Part shown: positions 1 to 8,658 of the stretch, piece after piece
Position numbering within the stretch: the first letter of the stretch is position 1
Layout of the letters: each line of letters starts with the position of its first letter
Source of the DNA: CAVTPU01 sp963736695
GTDB lineage: Bacteria > Actinomycetota > Actinomycetes > Mycobacteriales > Micromonosporaceae
Length of the DNA stretch: 64,000 bases
Assembly (NCBI GenBank): GCA_963736695.1
Contig: CAVTPU010000001.1
Span: forward strand, 1,178,001 to 1,242,000
Reading direction: 5' to 3'
Notes under the pieces: generated by a model
Databases searched by the model: none
What the model saw: the letters and a program-made list of their open reading frames with translations, nothing else
What the model was told of the DNA's origin: nothing
Made by a program: the position numbers and the translations under genes

Positions 1-1682
1 CGAAGGTCGCGCAGCGGCCCTTCACGCAGCAGCGGAGCGACCTCCTCGACCGCGAGTGGCGCCCGACGGCCCCCACCATCCGCGTCGACCGCCGCCGCGC
101 CCGCAACGGAGTCGTCGGCGTCCTCGGCCGCGATGGCGCCCCCGATGCGCGGACAGACCACATAACCCTGATGCCCCGCCGCGACCTCCTCACGCAGCCG
201 CCGCCAGGCACGGTCGAGATAGGCGGGTTTCTCCGCCGCCGGCACGACGTGCGACGCGATCGGCGACCGCCCCGCGGGCAGTTGCGACAGGGTGGAGACG
301 TCGAGGTCGCCGAAGACGGTCATCGCGACGGTGCGCGGGATCGGAGTCGCCGTCATCACAAGCACGTGCGGCGGCCGACTCGCCTTGGCCCGCAACGCGT
401 CGCGTTGCTGCACACCGAACCGGTGCTGTTCGTCGACGATCACTAGGCCGAGGTCGGCGAACTCCACTCCCTCGAAGAGCAGCGCGTGCGTGCCCACGAC
501 GATGCCGGCCGACCCGCTCGCGATCGCCTGTGCCGCACGCCGCCGCGCCGCCGCGCCCAACGACCCGGTCACCAACGCGACCTCGGTCGCGTGGGGATCG
601 CTGTCGAGCTCCCCGGCCCGGCCCAGTGGGCCGAGCAGCGCGCGAATGCCCCGAAAGTGTTGCGTGGCCAGCACTTCGGTCGGTGCGAGCAGCGCAGCCT
701 GGCCGCCCGCGTCCACCACCTGCAGCATCGCCCGCAACGCGCACATCGTCTTGCCCGAGCCGACCTCGCCCTGCAGCAGGCGGTGCATGGGATGCTCGGT
801 CGCCAGATCCGCCGCGATCTGGGCGCCCACGTCGATCTGCCCGTCGGTGAGCGTGAACGGCAGCGCGGCGTCGAACGCGCCGAGCAGGCCGTCGTCGCGC
901 CTCGGCCGGGCGGTCGCGACAGCGGTCGCCGCCCGCCGTTTGCGTGCCACCAGCGACAGTTGCACCGCGAAGGCCTCGTCCCAGGCGAGGCGGGCGCGGG
1001 CGACGCTCAGCGACGCCCAGGAGGCGGGGGCGTGCATCTCACGCAGTGCGGCGACGAGGTCCATCAATCGCCGCTCGGAGCGCAGATAGGCCGGCATCGG
1101 GTCGGGCACCGGGGCCAACGTGTCGAGCACGGTGCGCACGCACTGGGCGATCTGCCAGGACCGCAACTGCTTCGTCGATGGATAGACGGGAATCAACGCG
1201 CCGGCGAAACCCTCCGCCGCCTGATCGGCCGACGCCGTGCCATCATCCGGGTTGTCGAGCAGCACATAGTCGGGGTGGGTCAGCTGTTTACGTCCCTGAT
1301 ATTCGGTGACTGTGCCGGCGAAGAGTCCCTGTCGGCCAACGGCGAGATCACGCTCACGCCACGCGAGCTGACGCCGACTCTTGGCGAAGAAGGTCAGGCT
1401 CAGCGTGCGGCCGGACGCGTCGCCCACCACGGCTTCGAATATCGCACCGGGACGGGCCCGCGACTCCCGCAGAGTGGCCCGCGTGACCTGCGCGACGATC
1501 GTCACCTCGTCGCCCACGACGAGACTGGCGATGTCGGTCAGCTCGCCGCGTTCGGCGTATCGACGGGGGAAGTGATAGAGCAGGTCGCCGACGGTCTCCA
1601 ACTCGAAGGCCTCGCCGAGCAGTTTCGCGACGGTCCGGCCGATGCCGGCAGCCGCCGGCAATGCAGTGTCCAGTGTGGTCAC
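1..1682 (-). CDS. recG: ATP-dependent DNA helicase RecG (C-terminus beyond window)
   Basis: RecG is the branch-migrating helicase that remodels stalled replication forks and Holliday junctions. The GTG start at 1682 overlaps the stop of the upstream DAK gene (GAGTGACC), so the two are probably translationally coupled. About 560 codons are present; the family is usually about 700 to 750 residues, so the C-terminal helicase lobe is cut off by the window edge. Reading the minus strand I see the N-terminal wedge/OB region, then a Walker A motif (GEVGSGKT, near 770), a DEQHRFG box (near 440) and the MTATPIPRT motif (near 350). The motif set and their order are diagnostic of RecG. Confidence 0.95.
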   Translation of the reverse strand, partial: MTTLDTALPAAAGIGRTVAKLLGEAFELETVGDLLYHFPRRYAERGELTDIASLVVGDEVTIVAQVTRATLRESRARPGAIFEAVVGDASGRTLSLTFFAKSRRQLAWRERDLAVGRQGLFAGTVTEYQGRKQLTHPDYVLLDNPDDGTASADQAAEGFAGALIPVYPSTKQLRSWQIAQCVRTVLDTLAPVPDPMPAYLRSERRLMDLVAALREMHAPASWASLSVARARLAWDEAFAVQLSLVARKRRAATAVATARPRRDDGLLGAFDAALPFTLTDGQIDVGAQIAADLATEHPMHRLLQGEVGSGKTMCALRAMLQVVDAGGQAALLAPTEVLATQHFRGIRALLGPLGRAGELDSDPHATEVALVTGSLGAAARRRAAQAIASGSAGIVVGTHALLFEGVEFADLGLVIVDEQHRFGVQQRDALRAKASRPPHVLVMTATPIPRTVAMTVFGDLDVSTLSQLPAGRSPIASHVVPAAEKPAYLDRAWRRLREEVAAGHQGYVVCPRIGGAIAAEDADDSVAGAAAVDADGGGRRAPLAVEEVAPLLREGPLRDL

Positions 1683-3463
1683 TCGACCCCGATCAGCAGT
1701 GGATAGTGGGGCTGGCCGCCGGAATAGATCTGCACCTCCACGAACGGCCAGTCGACGCCCAGATGCGTGGCTAATGCCTCACCCAGGTCGTCCGGCGCGG
1801 TGGCCCCCAGCACGAGGGTCACCAACTCGCCGCCGCCGGAGAGCATCCGGTCGAGCACGGTCACGCAGGTCCGCGCGAGATCCTGGCCGATCACGTTCAC
1901 CTCTCCCTCGACCAGTGCCAGGATATCGCCCGCCTCACACCGGCCGGCGACGGTGAGCGCGGCGCGGCTCGCCGTCGTCACTTCCGCATAGCGGCACGCC
2001 CCGACCGCTTCGGCCATGGCGATGATGTCGTCGTCGAAGCGACGGCGGGGATCGGTGACCGCGAGCGCCGCGAGCGCCTGCACCGGCGACCGGGTTCCGA
2101 TGACACTGACGGTGACTCCGGTGGTGCGCGCCTCGGCGGCGGCCACCGCCGCGACCGCAGCCACGTTGGAGTCATTGGGCAGCACGACCACCCGCCGGGC
2201 GCCGGTCGCCGAGATCGCCGCGAGCACCTCGCCGGTGGACGGGTTGTTGGTCGGACCGCCGGCCACGACCACCGCGCCCTCGCCCTCGAAGAGCTCGGCG
2301 AGCCCAACTCCGGCGGCGACCACCACCAGGCCCCGCCCGGCCGGCTCGGCGGCCGAGGCGGCGAGCGCGTCGGCGGGGTCCACGTCGGTGTGCTCGGTCG
2401 ACGGACGCGCGAAAGGCGGCATCTGGTCGGCGAACCGGGTGACCCTTATCCCGTACGGGCGGCCTGCCCGCACGCCCGACTCGATCGCGGCCCCGATGTC
2501 GTTGACGTGCACGTGCACGTTCCAGGTTGGGCTTGGCGTCGTCGCGTCGCCGGGAAGCGGATCGGGATCGCCGGTGCCGACGATGACCAGGGAGTCGCCG
2601 AGGCCGGCGAGTTCGGCACGGACGCTTTCCACTGCGGCCGTCGGCGCGTCGAGCAGATACTGCACCTCGTATTCGAACTCCGCGGAGCCGCTCTCCCGTT
2701 CGGGCGCCAGCAGGCCAGGGTCATGAACCACCCGGGCCAATGGCGCCAACGCGACCGCCTCGCCGGTGACGACCTCCACCAGTGCGTCGAGCAACACCAC
2801 GAGGCCCCGTCCGCCCGCGTCGACCACGCCGGCTCGTGCCAGTGCCGGCAGTTGTTGGGGGGTCCGCTCCAGCGCCTGCGCAGCCCCGGCTGCGGCGGCG
2901 CGCACCACGGTGGCGAGGTCGTCGCTGTCGGCCTGGGTCGCGGCCGTCGCCGCCGCGCCGGCGACGGTCAGCACCGTGCCCTCGACCGGGCGGGCCACGG
3001 CCGCATAACCGGCCTGGGCCGCGACGGTCAGGGCACGGGCGAGGGCACGACCCCGGGCATCGGGCGCCACGGCGAGCGCGTCGGCGGTGCCTCGCAGGAT
3101 CTGCGAGATGATCACGCCGGAGTTGCCGCGCGCACCGAGCAGCGCCCCCCGCGCCATGCACCGCAACACCTGTCCCAGGCGCATGAGTTCGTGCTCCAGC
3201 GCGGCGGCCGACGCGTCGATGTCGACGGCCGAGTCGCCCCCGTCGGGTCGCGCCCGCGCCACGTCGGATCCAGGCTCGGCGTCGGGTTCGGCGAGCAGCG
3301 CGTGCCACGCCGAGGTGACGGTGAGCACCAGGTTGGTTCCGGTGTCTCCGTCGGGCACCGGATAGACGTTCAACTGGTCGATCTCCACCTGGTGGCGGCG
3401 CAACGCGTCGAGACCGGCCGCACACCAGCGGCGGACGGCGGCGGCGTCGAGGCTCTCCAGCAC
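1679..3463 (-). CDS. DAK-domain protein, FakA/YloV-like fatty acid kinase subunit
   Basis: A 594-residue protein with an N-terminal DhaL/DAK phosphatase-type nucleotide-binding domain, marked by NVYPVPDGDTGTN at about residues 32-44 where the Asp residues bind Mg-ATP. The C-terminal half resembles the EDD-associated part of FakA/YloV. In Firmicutes FakA phosphorylates fatty acids held by a FakB (DegV-like) partner; that role is inferred here, since no FakB gene is visible nearby. The GTG start (VLESLDAA) fits the family N-terminus. It lies directly upstream of recG with a 4-base overlap, the same pairing as in M. tuberculosis Rv2974c-recG. Confidence 0.85.
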   Translation of the reverse strand: MLESLDAAAVRRWCAAGLDALRRHQVEIDQLNVYPVPDGDTGTNLVLTVTSAWHALLAEPDAEPGSDVARARPDGGDSAVDIDASAAALEHELMRLGQVLRCMARGALLGARGNSGVIISQILRGTADALAVAPDARGRALARALTVAAQAGYAAVARPVEGTVLTVAGAAATAATQADSDDLATVVRAAAAGAAQALERTPQQLPALARAGVVDAGGRGLVVLLDALVEVVTGEAVALAPLARVVHDPGLLAPERESGSAEFEYEVQYLLDAPTAAVESVRAELAGLGDSLVIVGTGDPDPLPGDATTPSPTWNVHVHVNDIGAAIESGVRAGRPYGIRVTRFADQMPPFARPSTEHTDVDPADALAASAAEPAGRGLVVVAAGVGLAELFEGEGAVVVAGGPTNNPSTGEVLAAISATGARRVVVLPNDSNVAAVAAVAAAEARTTGVTVSVIGTRSPVQALAALAVTDPRRRFDDDIIAMAEAVGACRYAEVTTASRAALTVAGRCEAGDILALVEGEVNVIGQDLARTCVTVLDRMLSGGGELVTLVLGATAPDDLGEALATHLGVDWPFVEVQIYSGGQPHYPLLIGVE

Positions 3464-3628
3464 GGCCCAACGGTAATCCGTGAACGTGGATCACGGCAGG
3501 GGGCAATGCCGGATACCCGCAGATCGGCCGGGCGATTGGTGCCCCGATTAGCGTCGGGGCTCGGCGATCAGTTAGCCTGAGAGCTGTTGCCCGCTGGCGG
3601 GCGCCGTCATCTACTGCAGGAGATACCC

Positions 3629-3820
3629 GTGGCGAGTGTGTGCGACGTCTGTGGCAAGGGGCCGGGCTTCGGGCACAACGTGTCCCACTCCCACCGCCGG
3701 ACCAACCGTCGGTGGAACCCCAACATTCAGACCGTCCGGGTCGCCGCCGGTGGCGGCAACACCAAGCGTCTGCAGGCCTGCACCTCGTGCATCAAGGCCG
3801 GCAAGACCACCCGCGTCTGA
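3629..3820 (+). CDS. rpmB: 50S ribosomal protein L28
   Basis: A 63-residue ribosomal protein of the large subunit. The sequence contains SVCDVCGKGPGFG at the start, SHSHRRTNRRWNPN in the middle and CTSCIKAGK near the end. The two CxxC pairs mark the zinc-binding (C+) paralogue rather than the zinc-free form induced under zinc limitation. The GTG start at 3629 is chosen because GCAGGAG lies a suitable distance upstream and the protein then begins V-A-S-V-C as in homologues. It is divergent from the DAK gene, with 165 bp between that must hold both promoters. Confidence 0.95.
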   Translation: MASVCDVCGKGPGFGHNVSHSHRRTNRRWNPNIQTVRVAAGGGNTKRLQACTSCIKAGKTTRV

Positions 3821-3857
3821 AGTTCGCCGGAGCCTCCGGCTCACCTGATCTTCCGGC

Positions 3858-3898
3858 CCAATGGCTGGACCTGCTGCATCGGCCGGTCCAGCCATTGG
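3858..3898. terminator. Hairpin between convergent rpmB and GNAT genes
   Basis: A perfect 14-bp inverted repeat (CCAATGGCTGGACC / GGTCCAGCCATTGG) with a 13-nt loop. It has no clear T tract on either side. Its position between two converging genes suggests a bidirectional terminator. Confidence 0.6.
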
Positions 3899-3911
3899 CG
3901 TGCCTAACCTG

Positions 3912-4451
3912 TCACAGGTTCCGACCATATGAGCGAGCCTCGGGCGAACACTTGTAGTGTCCGTAGTTCTCAATCGGCTCATAGCCGCTGCGGGCATAGA
4001 ATCTCATCGCCTCTGGTTGCCCTGTGCCGGTCTCCAACACCAGGCGCTTCATGCCCGAGCCGCGCGCCGAGTCCTCGATGGTGGCGAGCAGTGCCGCCGC
4101 CACTCCGGTGCCTCGCGCGGCCGGCACGACGTACATGCGCTTGAGCTCGGCCACCCCCTCGGGTCGCGCCTCGTCGCCTTCCGCCCCGAGGCCATCTGGC
4201 TCCGTACCATCCGGCTCAGTGCCATGTGGCTCCGTGCCATCACCCAACGTGCGCCAACCGCCGCAGCCGATCGGCTCGCCGTCGCGCCGGGCGATGAAGA
4301 ACGCGCCGACCGGCGGGTCGAACTCGATCGCCTCGATGGGAGTCTCGTCCCCCGAGCCGTATCGCTCGGCGAGATCGGCTTGGGCGGCGGCGACGAGCAG
4401 GCGGGCGGTGGGCGCGCCGTACCTGACCTGGCGGATGTCGATGTCACTCAC
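3912..4451 (-). CDS. GNAT family N-acetyltransferase
   Basis: A 179-residue acetyltransferase of unknown substrate. The acetyl-CoA-binding motif A is seen as MYVVPAARGTGVAAALL at about residues 108-124, followed by motif B (MRFYARSGYEPIENYGHY). Between the beta-2 and beta-4 region, at about residues 72-88, there is a short low-complexity insert made of repeated DGTEP units, encoded by a 15-bp tandem repeat. The start is a GTG (V-S-D-I-D-I). Convergent with rpmB and tandem with thiL upstream, but nothing links its function to either. Confidence 0.85.
   Translation of the reverse strand: MSDIDIRQVRYGAPTARLLVAAAQADLAERYGSGDETPIEAIEFDPPVGAFFIARRDGEPIGCGGWRTLGDGTEPHGTEPDGTEPDGLGAEGDEARPEGVAELKRMYVVPAARGTGVAAALLATIEDSARGSGMKRLVLETGTGQPEAMRFYARSGYEPIENYGHYKCSPEARSYGRNL
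4192..4236. repeat. 15-bp tandem repeat inside the GNAT gene
   Basis: Three imperfect copies of a 15-bp unit (CCATCTGGCTCCGTA-like) starting at 4192, 4207 and 4222, followed by a partial fourth. The unit keeps frame and encodes DGTEP. Copy-number change would add or remove five residues without breaking the gene. Confidence 0.8.
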
Positions 4452-4481
4452 GTCGAAGAGGGTACGGGTGGCCCGGCAGGC

Positions 4482-5423
4482 CTAGCGGAAGTGGTCCCAC
4501 CCGGGAGCGCTGTCGCTGTAGACACGCCCATCCACGGTCACCCCCGCCCCCTCGAGCACTCGCCCGATCACCGTCCACGTGTCCGGCAAGATCGTCGCGG
4601 GCGGGAACGTCGCGACGATCGGATGATCATCGCCGCCGGCGAGCACCCACGTATAGGGATCGACGCCGAGCGCTGCCGCAGCGTCACGCATCGGTTGGGT
4701 GATCTCGAACGCGTCGCGACGCACGTCGATGCCGACCCCGCTCGCCGTCGCGAGGTGCCCGACGTCGGCGATCAATCCATCCGAGACGTCGATCATGGCG
4801 GTCGCTCCGAGGGCTGCCCCGGCCGGCCCCGCCCAATAGGGGACCTCGGGCCGACGATAGGCCTCCACCAACACTTTCGGTGATCGAAAGCCTCGCGACA
4901 GCACGGTGAGGCCCGCGGAGGCCTGTCCAATGCGCCCCGCCATCGCGACGATGTCTCCGGGGTTGGCGCCGCCGCGCAGCACCGGCGCGCGGCCGGCGAG
5001 ATCGCCGAGTGCGGTCACCGCGATGGTGATCAGCGGGCTGGCGGCGAGGTCCCCGCCGACGACCGCCGCGCCGACCGACTCCGCTTCGGCGGCGAGGCCC
5101 TCGGCGAGCTGTTCCGCCCAACGCGGGTCGAGGTCCGGCGGGATGCACAACGCCACCAACAACGCGGTGGCGGTGGCTCCCATGGCTGCCACGTCGGCGA
5201 GGTTCGCCGCCGCGGCCCGGTGCCCGATATCAACGGCTGAGGCCCAGTCGCAGCGAAAATGTCGGCCTTCAACCAGCACATCGGAACAGGCGACCACCCG
5301 GCCGTCCGGAACGGCGACGAGTGCGGCGTCGTCACCCGGGCCGAGAATCGTTGTCGGCGCCGTCGCCAGACGCGCGGTCACGCGCTGGATCAGCCCAAAC
5401 TCGCCGGTTGAAGCGAGCGTCAT
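4482..5423 (-). CDS. thiL: Thiamine-monophosphate kinase
   Basis: ThiL phosphorylates thiamine monophosphate to thiamine diphosphate, the last step of cofactor synthesis, in the cytoplasm. The 313-residue product has the N-terminal GDDAA motif, the DVLVEGRHF segment (usually DVLVEGVHF), the ANLADVAAMGA helix and a late MIDVSDGL motif, all typical of the AIR-synthase-like fold. I start at ATG 5423 because GAGGGGGGA precedes it; an in-frame start 45 bp upstream lacks this. Divergent from the RAM-domain gene. Confidence 0.93.
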   Translation of the reverse strand: MTLASTGEFGLIQRVTARLATAPTTILGPGDDAALVAVPDGRVVACSDVLVEGRHFRCDWASAVDIGHRAAAANLADVAAMGATATALLVALCIPPDLDPRWAEQLAEGLAAEAESVGAAVVGGDLAASPLITIAVTALGDLAGRAPVLRGGANPGDIVAMAGRIGQASAGLTVLSRGFRSPKVLVEAYRRPEVPYWAGPAGAALGATAMIDVSDGLIADVGHLATASGVGIDVRRDAFEITQPMRDAAAALGVDPYTWVLAGGDDHPIVATFPPATILPDTWTVIGRVLEGAGVTVDGRVYSDSAPGWDHFR

Positions 5424-5505
5424 CAGCGTCCCCCCTCTGCGGACATCATCCCCATTCGTTAGTCTCACACCCTCACCCGCACGGCGACGGAATTGGAGAC
5501 GTGTC

Positions 5506-5739
5506 GTGGTTCAGGCATATATCTTGATCCAGACCGAAGTAGGCAGAGCGAGCGCCGTCGCGGCCGAGATCGGCGGAATCCCGGGCGTGGTCCGGGTCGA
5601 CGCGGTGACCGGCCCATACGACGTCGTCGTCCTCACTGAAGCGAAGAGCGTCGATGAGCTGGGAAAGATGGTGGTCAGTCGAGTTCAGTTGGTGCAGGGC
5701 ATCACCCGGACCCTGACCTGCTCCGTGGTACACCTTTAG
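5506..5739 (+). CDS. Stand-alone Lrp/AsnC ligand-binding (RAM) domain protein
   Basis: A 77-residue protein that is only the C-terminal RAM (ACT-like) domain of Lrp/AsnC regulators, with no helix-turn-helix. The pattern AYILIQTEVGRASAVAAEI followed by GPYDVVV is typical. GTG at 5506 is preceded by GGAG. Such stand-alone domains are thought to bind small molecules or to partner full-length Lrp proteins; the target here is unknown. The stop is one base before the start of the DUF3515 gene, so the two are co-transcribed. Confidence 0.85.
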   Translation: MVQAYILIQTEVGRASAVAAEIGGIPGVVRVDAVTGPYDVVVLTEAKSVDELGKMVVSRVQLVQGITRTLTCSVVHL

Positions 5740-5740
5740 A

Positions 5741-6322
5741 GTGACCACAGACCCCACCCGGCGCATCGCAGCACGCACTGCTACCGTGATCGCACTCCCT
5801 GTGACGATTGCGGTAGCAGTTGGCGGGCTCTGGGCCACTGGGGCACTCGGCGACCACAACCCCATCGCCAGCCCCACGCCCAGTGGGTCCCCCACGCCAG
5901 CCGCCACCGGCGTCGTCACGGTCACCGCCCGCCAGCTTGACCCCGCGACCGCGACGATATGTCGCGCGGTGATCGCCAAGCTTCCCGAGGCCATCAGCCC
6001 CACCCAACAACGCCGCCCCGTGACCTCCGGAGCCGAACAGATCGCCGCGTACGGCGAGCCGCCCGTCACCCTCACATGCGGCGCACCGCCCCCCAGCCCC
6101 GCGCCCACCGACATCGTCTATCCACTCGGCGGCGTCTGCTGGCTGCCTATCGCACGCTCCAACGCCACCGAATGGACCACATTGGACCGACGGATCACCG
6201 TCACCATCACGGTCCCCGGACCGGGCGAGGGGTCCGGCCAGTCGGTCGTCCCGTTCGGCCCGGCCGTCGCGGCCGGTGACCCCGCCGTCGCGAACCCTCC
6301 CACCGGCTGCCTGGCCCGCTGA
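5741..6322 (+). CDS. DUF3515 family membrane-anchored protein
   Basis: A 193-residue protein with one hydrophobic segment near the N-terminus (about residues 13-35), a Ser/Pro/Thr-rich linker, and an extracellular domain with three cysteines (Cys in TICRAV, LTCGAP and GVCWLP). It matches the actinobacterial DUF3515 family, which is commonly found beside thiL and ddl. No function is known to me. It follows the RAM gene after a single base and is convergent with ddl. Confidence 0.8.
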   Translation: MTTDPTRRIAARTATVIALPVTIAVAVGGLWATGALGDHNPIASPTPSGSPTPAATGVVTVTARQLDPATATICRAVIAKLPEAISPTQQRRPVTSGAEQIAAYGEPPVTLTCGAPPPSPAPTDIVYPLGGVCWLPIARSNATEWTTLDRRITVTITVPGPGEGSGQSVVPFGPAVAAGDPAVANPPTGCLAR

Positions 6323-6342
6323 CCCTCACCGAGGTCGTCGGC

Positions 6343-6370
6343 CGGCTTCTCTTCTCGTCAGGAGAAGCCG
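6343..6370. terminator. Hairpin between convergent DUF3515 gene and ddl
   Basis: A 9-bp inverted repeat (CGGCTTCTC / GAGAAGCCG) with a 10-nt loop between two converging stop codons. No long T tract. Confidence 0.55.
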
Positions 6371-6371
6371 A

Positions 6372-7469
6372 TCACGCGTGACGGCGCAGCGCGAGACGAA
6401 TGAGTCGGGCGACGAGCGTGGGGTATTCCAGGCCCGACGCGGCCCACATCCGAGGGAACATCGACGTCGAGGTGAACCCGGGCATGGTGTTGATCTCGTT
6501 GAGATACACGTCGAGTTCGGCAGTGACAAAGAAATCGACCCGGGCGAGTCCGGCGCAGTCGAGCGCGGTGAACGTGCGGCAAGCGAGCTCTTGGACCCGT
6601 CTGGTCACCGGTTCTGGCAGGGCTGCCGGAATATCGAATTCACACACCCCGTCGACGTCGATGTATTTCGCTTCGAAATCATAGAAATCGTGGTCCCGCA
6701 CGACTCTGATTTCGGCGAGCACCGAAGCCTGCGGGTCACCGCCGGTCTCGCTCTCCAGCACGCCGCACTCGATCTCGCGGCCGACGACGGCAGCCTCGAC
6801 AAGCACCTTCCCGTCGATGGCCCGCGCCTTGTCCATCGCCGCGTCCAGCTGAGACCAGTCGGTGACCCTCGTAATGCCGTGTGACGAACCGGCCCGGGAC
6901 GGCTTGACGAATACCGGCAGGCCGAGGCGGTTCTTGTCCTCATCGGAGAGGATCGCACCCTCCCGCAACACCACATAGGGGCCGGTGGGAATGCCCTCGG
7001 CGGCGGCGAGTTTCTTGGTGAATTCCTTGTCCATCGCGGCGGCGGAGGCGAAGACCCCGGCCCCGACATAGGGGATTCCCGCCATCTCCAGCAGACCTTG
7101 AATGGTGCCGTCCTCGCCAAATCGGCCGTGCAGCACGGGAAATGCCACGTCGACCTCGCCCAGCGCACGAACGCCGGTCGCGGGATCCAACACCACCAGA
7201 CCGCCGGAAGTCGGATCGCCGGGCAGCACCACCGCGTCGCCGGCGTGTGCGGTGATCTCCGGAAGCTGGCCGCCGTCGAGCGCCAGACGTCCGGGTGCCG
7301 ACTGTGTGAGAACCCACTTCCCTTCCCGCGTGATACCGACCGGCACGACCTCGAACTCGTCGGGGTCGAGCGCGGCGAGCACGCTGCCGGCGCTCATGGC
7401 GGAGATGGGATGTTCGGTGCTCCGGCCGCCGAAGATGACGGCGACGCGGATCTTAGGCGGCGTGCTCAC
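6372..7469 (-). CDS. ddl: D-alanine--D-alanine ligase
   Basis: Joins two D-Ala with ATP to make the dipeptide at the end of the peptidoglycan stem. The 365-residue product begins with the VAVIFGGRSTEH signature, contains PVFVKPSRAGSSHG in the ATP-grasp domain and RVDFFV...EINTMPGFT at the C-terminus. The start at GTG 7469 (V-S-T-P-P-K-I-R-V) is chosen since the upstream extension in the same frame has no family similarity. Located as in M. tuberculosis, beside gpsA. Confidence 0.95.
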   Translation of the reverse strand: MSTPPKIRVAVIFGGRSTEHPISAMSAGSVLAALDPDEFEVVPVGITREGKWVLTQSAPGRLALDGGQLPEITAHAGDAVVLPGDPTSGGLVVLDPATGVRALGEVDVAFPVLHGRFGEDGTIQGLLEMAGIPYVGAGVFASAAAMDKEFTKKLAAAEGIPTGPYVVLREGAILSDEDKNRLGLPVFVKPSRAGSSHGITRVTDWSQLDAAMDKARAIDGKVLVEAAVVGREIECGVLESETGGDPQASVLAEIRVVRDHDFYDFEAKYIDVDGVCEFDIPAALPEPVTRRVQELACRTFTALDCAGLARVDFFVTAELDVYLNEINTMPGFTSTSMFPRMWAASGLEYPTLVARLIRLALRRHA

Positions 7470-7524
7470 AAGTGGTGACCATACCGGGCGTGCTCGGGTC
7501 GCGGGGCGACCACCTGCGTCATCG

Positions 7525-8658
7525 TCACACCTCGGGCACGGATGTCGCGGCGTCGATGGCCGCGCGAATGTCGGCGACGAGGTCGTTCGGGTCCTCGACA
7601 CCGCACGAGAGCCGAATCAGGCCGGGGGCGACGGTCTCGCCCCACTGCGCCCGCCGGTCGGCGGTGGTGTGCACCGCGCCGAACGAGGTCGCCGCCGTGA
7701 CGAGTCTCGACGCCCGCAGAAACCGCGCCGCCGAGGAGACATCGGCGAGTTCAAAGGTCACGATGCCTGGCGGTCGTCTCATCTGGCGATGGGCCACCGC
7801 GTACGCCGGATCGGTCGGCAGTCCCGGCCAGCGCAGCCCGCTCACCGCCGGGTGTTCGGCGAGCATCGCGGCGACCGCGGCCGCGTTGTCGCTCTGACGG
7901 CCCAACCGCAGATCGAGCGTGGCGAGCGACCGGTGCGCGAGCCACGCCTCGAAGTCGCCGGGGACGCCTCCGGTGCCGTCTCGCCACGTGCGCATCGAGG
8001 CGACGAGCGCCTCATCACGCCCGGCGATATAGCCGAGCAGAAGGTCGCTGTGGCCGGTGAGCCCCTTGGTGCCGCTCGCCACCACCAAGTCGGCGCCGAG
8101 GTCGAGTGGCCGCTGGCCCAGCGGGGTCGCGGTGGTGTTGTCCACCGCGACCAGCGCGCCGGCCGCGCGGGCCTCGGCGGCGACCGCGGCGATGTCGCAG
8201 ACGTCGAGCCCCGGGTTCGCCGGCGTCTCCAGCAGCACCAGCCGCACTCCGGCGAAGTCTGGCGATGGCCCCGCCGTCGGGGCGAGGCGAATCGCGACTC
8301 CGCGTGGGCCGAGCACCTGGGCGGCCCACGACCGGGTCTGAAAATAGCCGTCGGAGGGAAGCACGATCGTGTCGCCGGGGTGGGTCAGCCCGAGCAGCAG
8401 CGCCGAGATAGCGGCCATGCCGGTGGCGAAACTCACGCAGTCACCGCCCTCCAGTTGACCGATCGCGGCTTCCAACCGGCGACGCGTGGGGCTGTCGACG
8501 CGACTGTAGGAGTCGAGTCCGGGAACTGGGCCGGCCTCGGGGTCGAGCGCGAAGACCGCAGTGGTGGGTCCGGGAAGCAACGGCTCGCCGGGCGTGGTGG
8601 GTGGCAGACCGGCACGCACGCAACGTGTCGCGTCACGCCAATCACTGTTCACCGTCAC
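7525..8658 (-). CDS. Cys/Met metabolism PLP-dependent enzyme, cystathionine gamma-lyase-like
   Basis: A 377-residue fold-type I PLP enzyme. The PLP lysine sits in SGTKGLTGHSD at about residue 200, and the substrate loop is in LDSYSRVDSPTRRRLE near residue 50. The family includes cystathionine gamma-lyase, gamma-synthase and methionine gamma-lyase; sequence alone does not separate them, and the ASGTKG context is atypical, so the exact reaction is uncertain. The GTG start overlaps the gpsA stop by 4 bases (GTGA), implying one transcript gpsA-lyase. Confidence 0.8.
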   Translation of the reverse strand: MTVNSDWRDATRCVRAGLPPTTPGEPLLPGPTTAVFALDPEAGPVPGLDSYSRVDSPTRRRLEAAIGQLEGGDCVSFATGMAAISALLLGLTHPGDTIVLPSDGYFQTRSWAAQVLGPRGVAIRLAPTAGPSPDFAGVRLVLLETPANPGLDVCDIAAVAAEARAAGALVAVDNTTATPLGQRPLDLGADLVVASGTKGLTGHSDLLLGYIAGRDEALVASMRTWRDGTGGVPGDFEAWLAHRSLATLDLRLGRQSDNAAAVAAMLAEHPAVSGLRWPGLPTDPAYAVAHRQMRRPPGIVTFELADVSSAARFLRASRLVTAATSFGAVHTTADRRAQWGETVAPGLIRLSCGVEDPNDLVADIRAAIDAATSVPEV

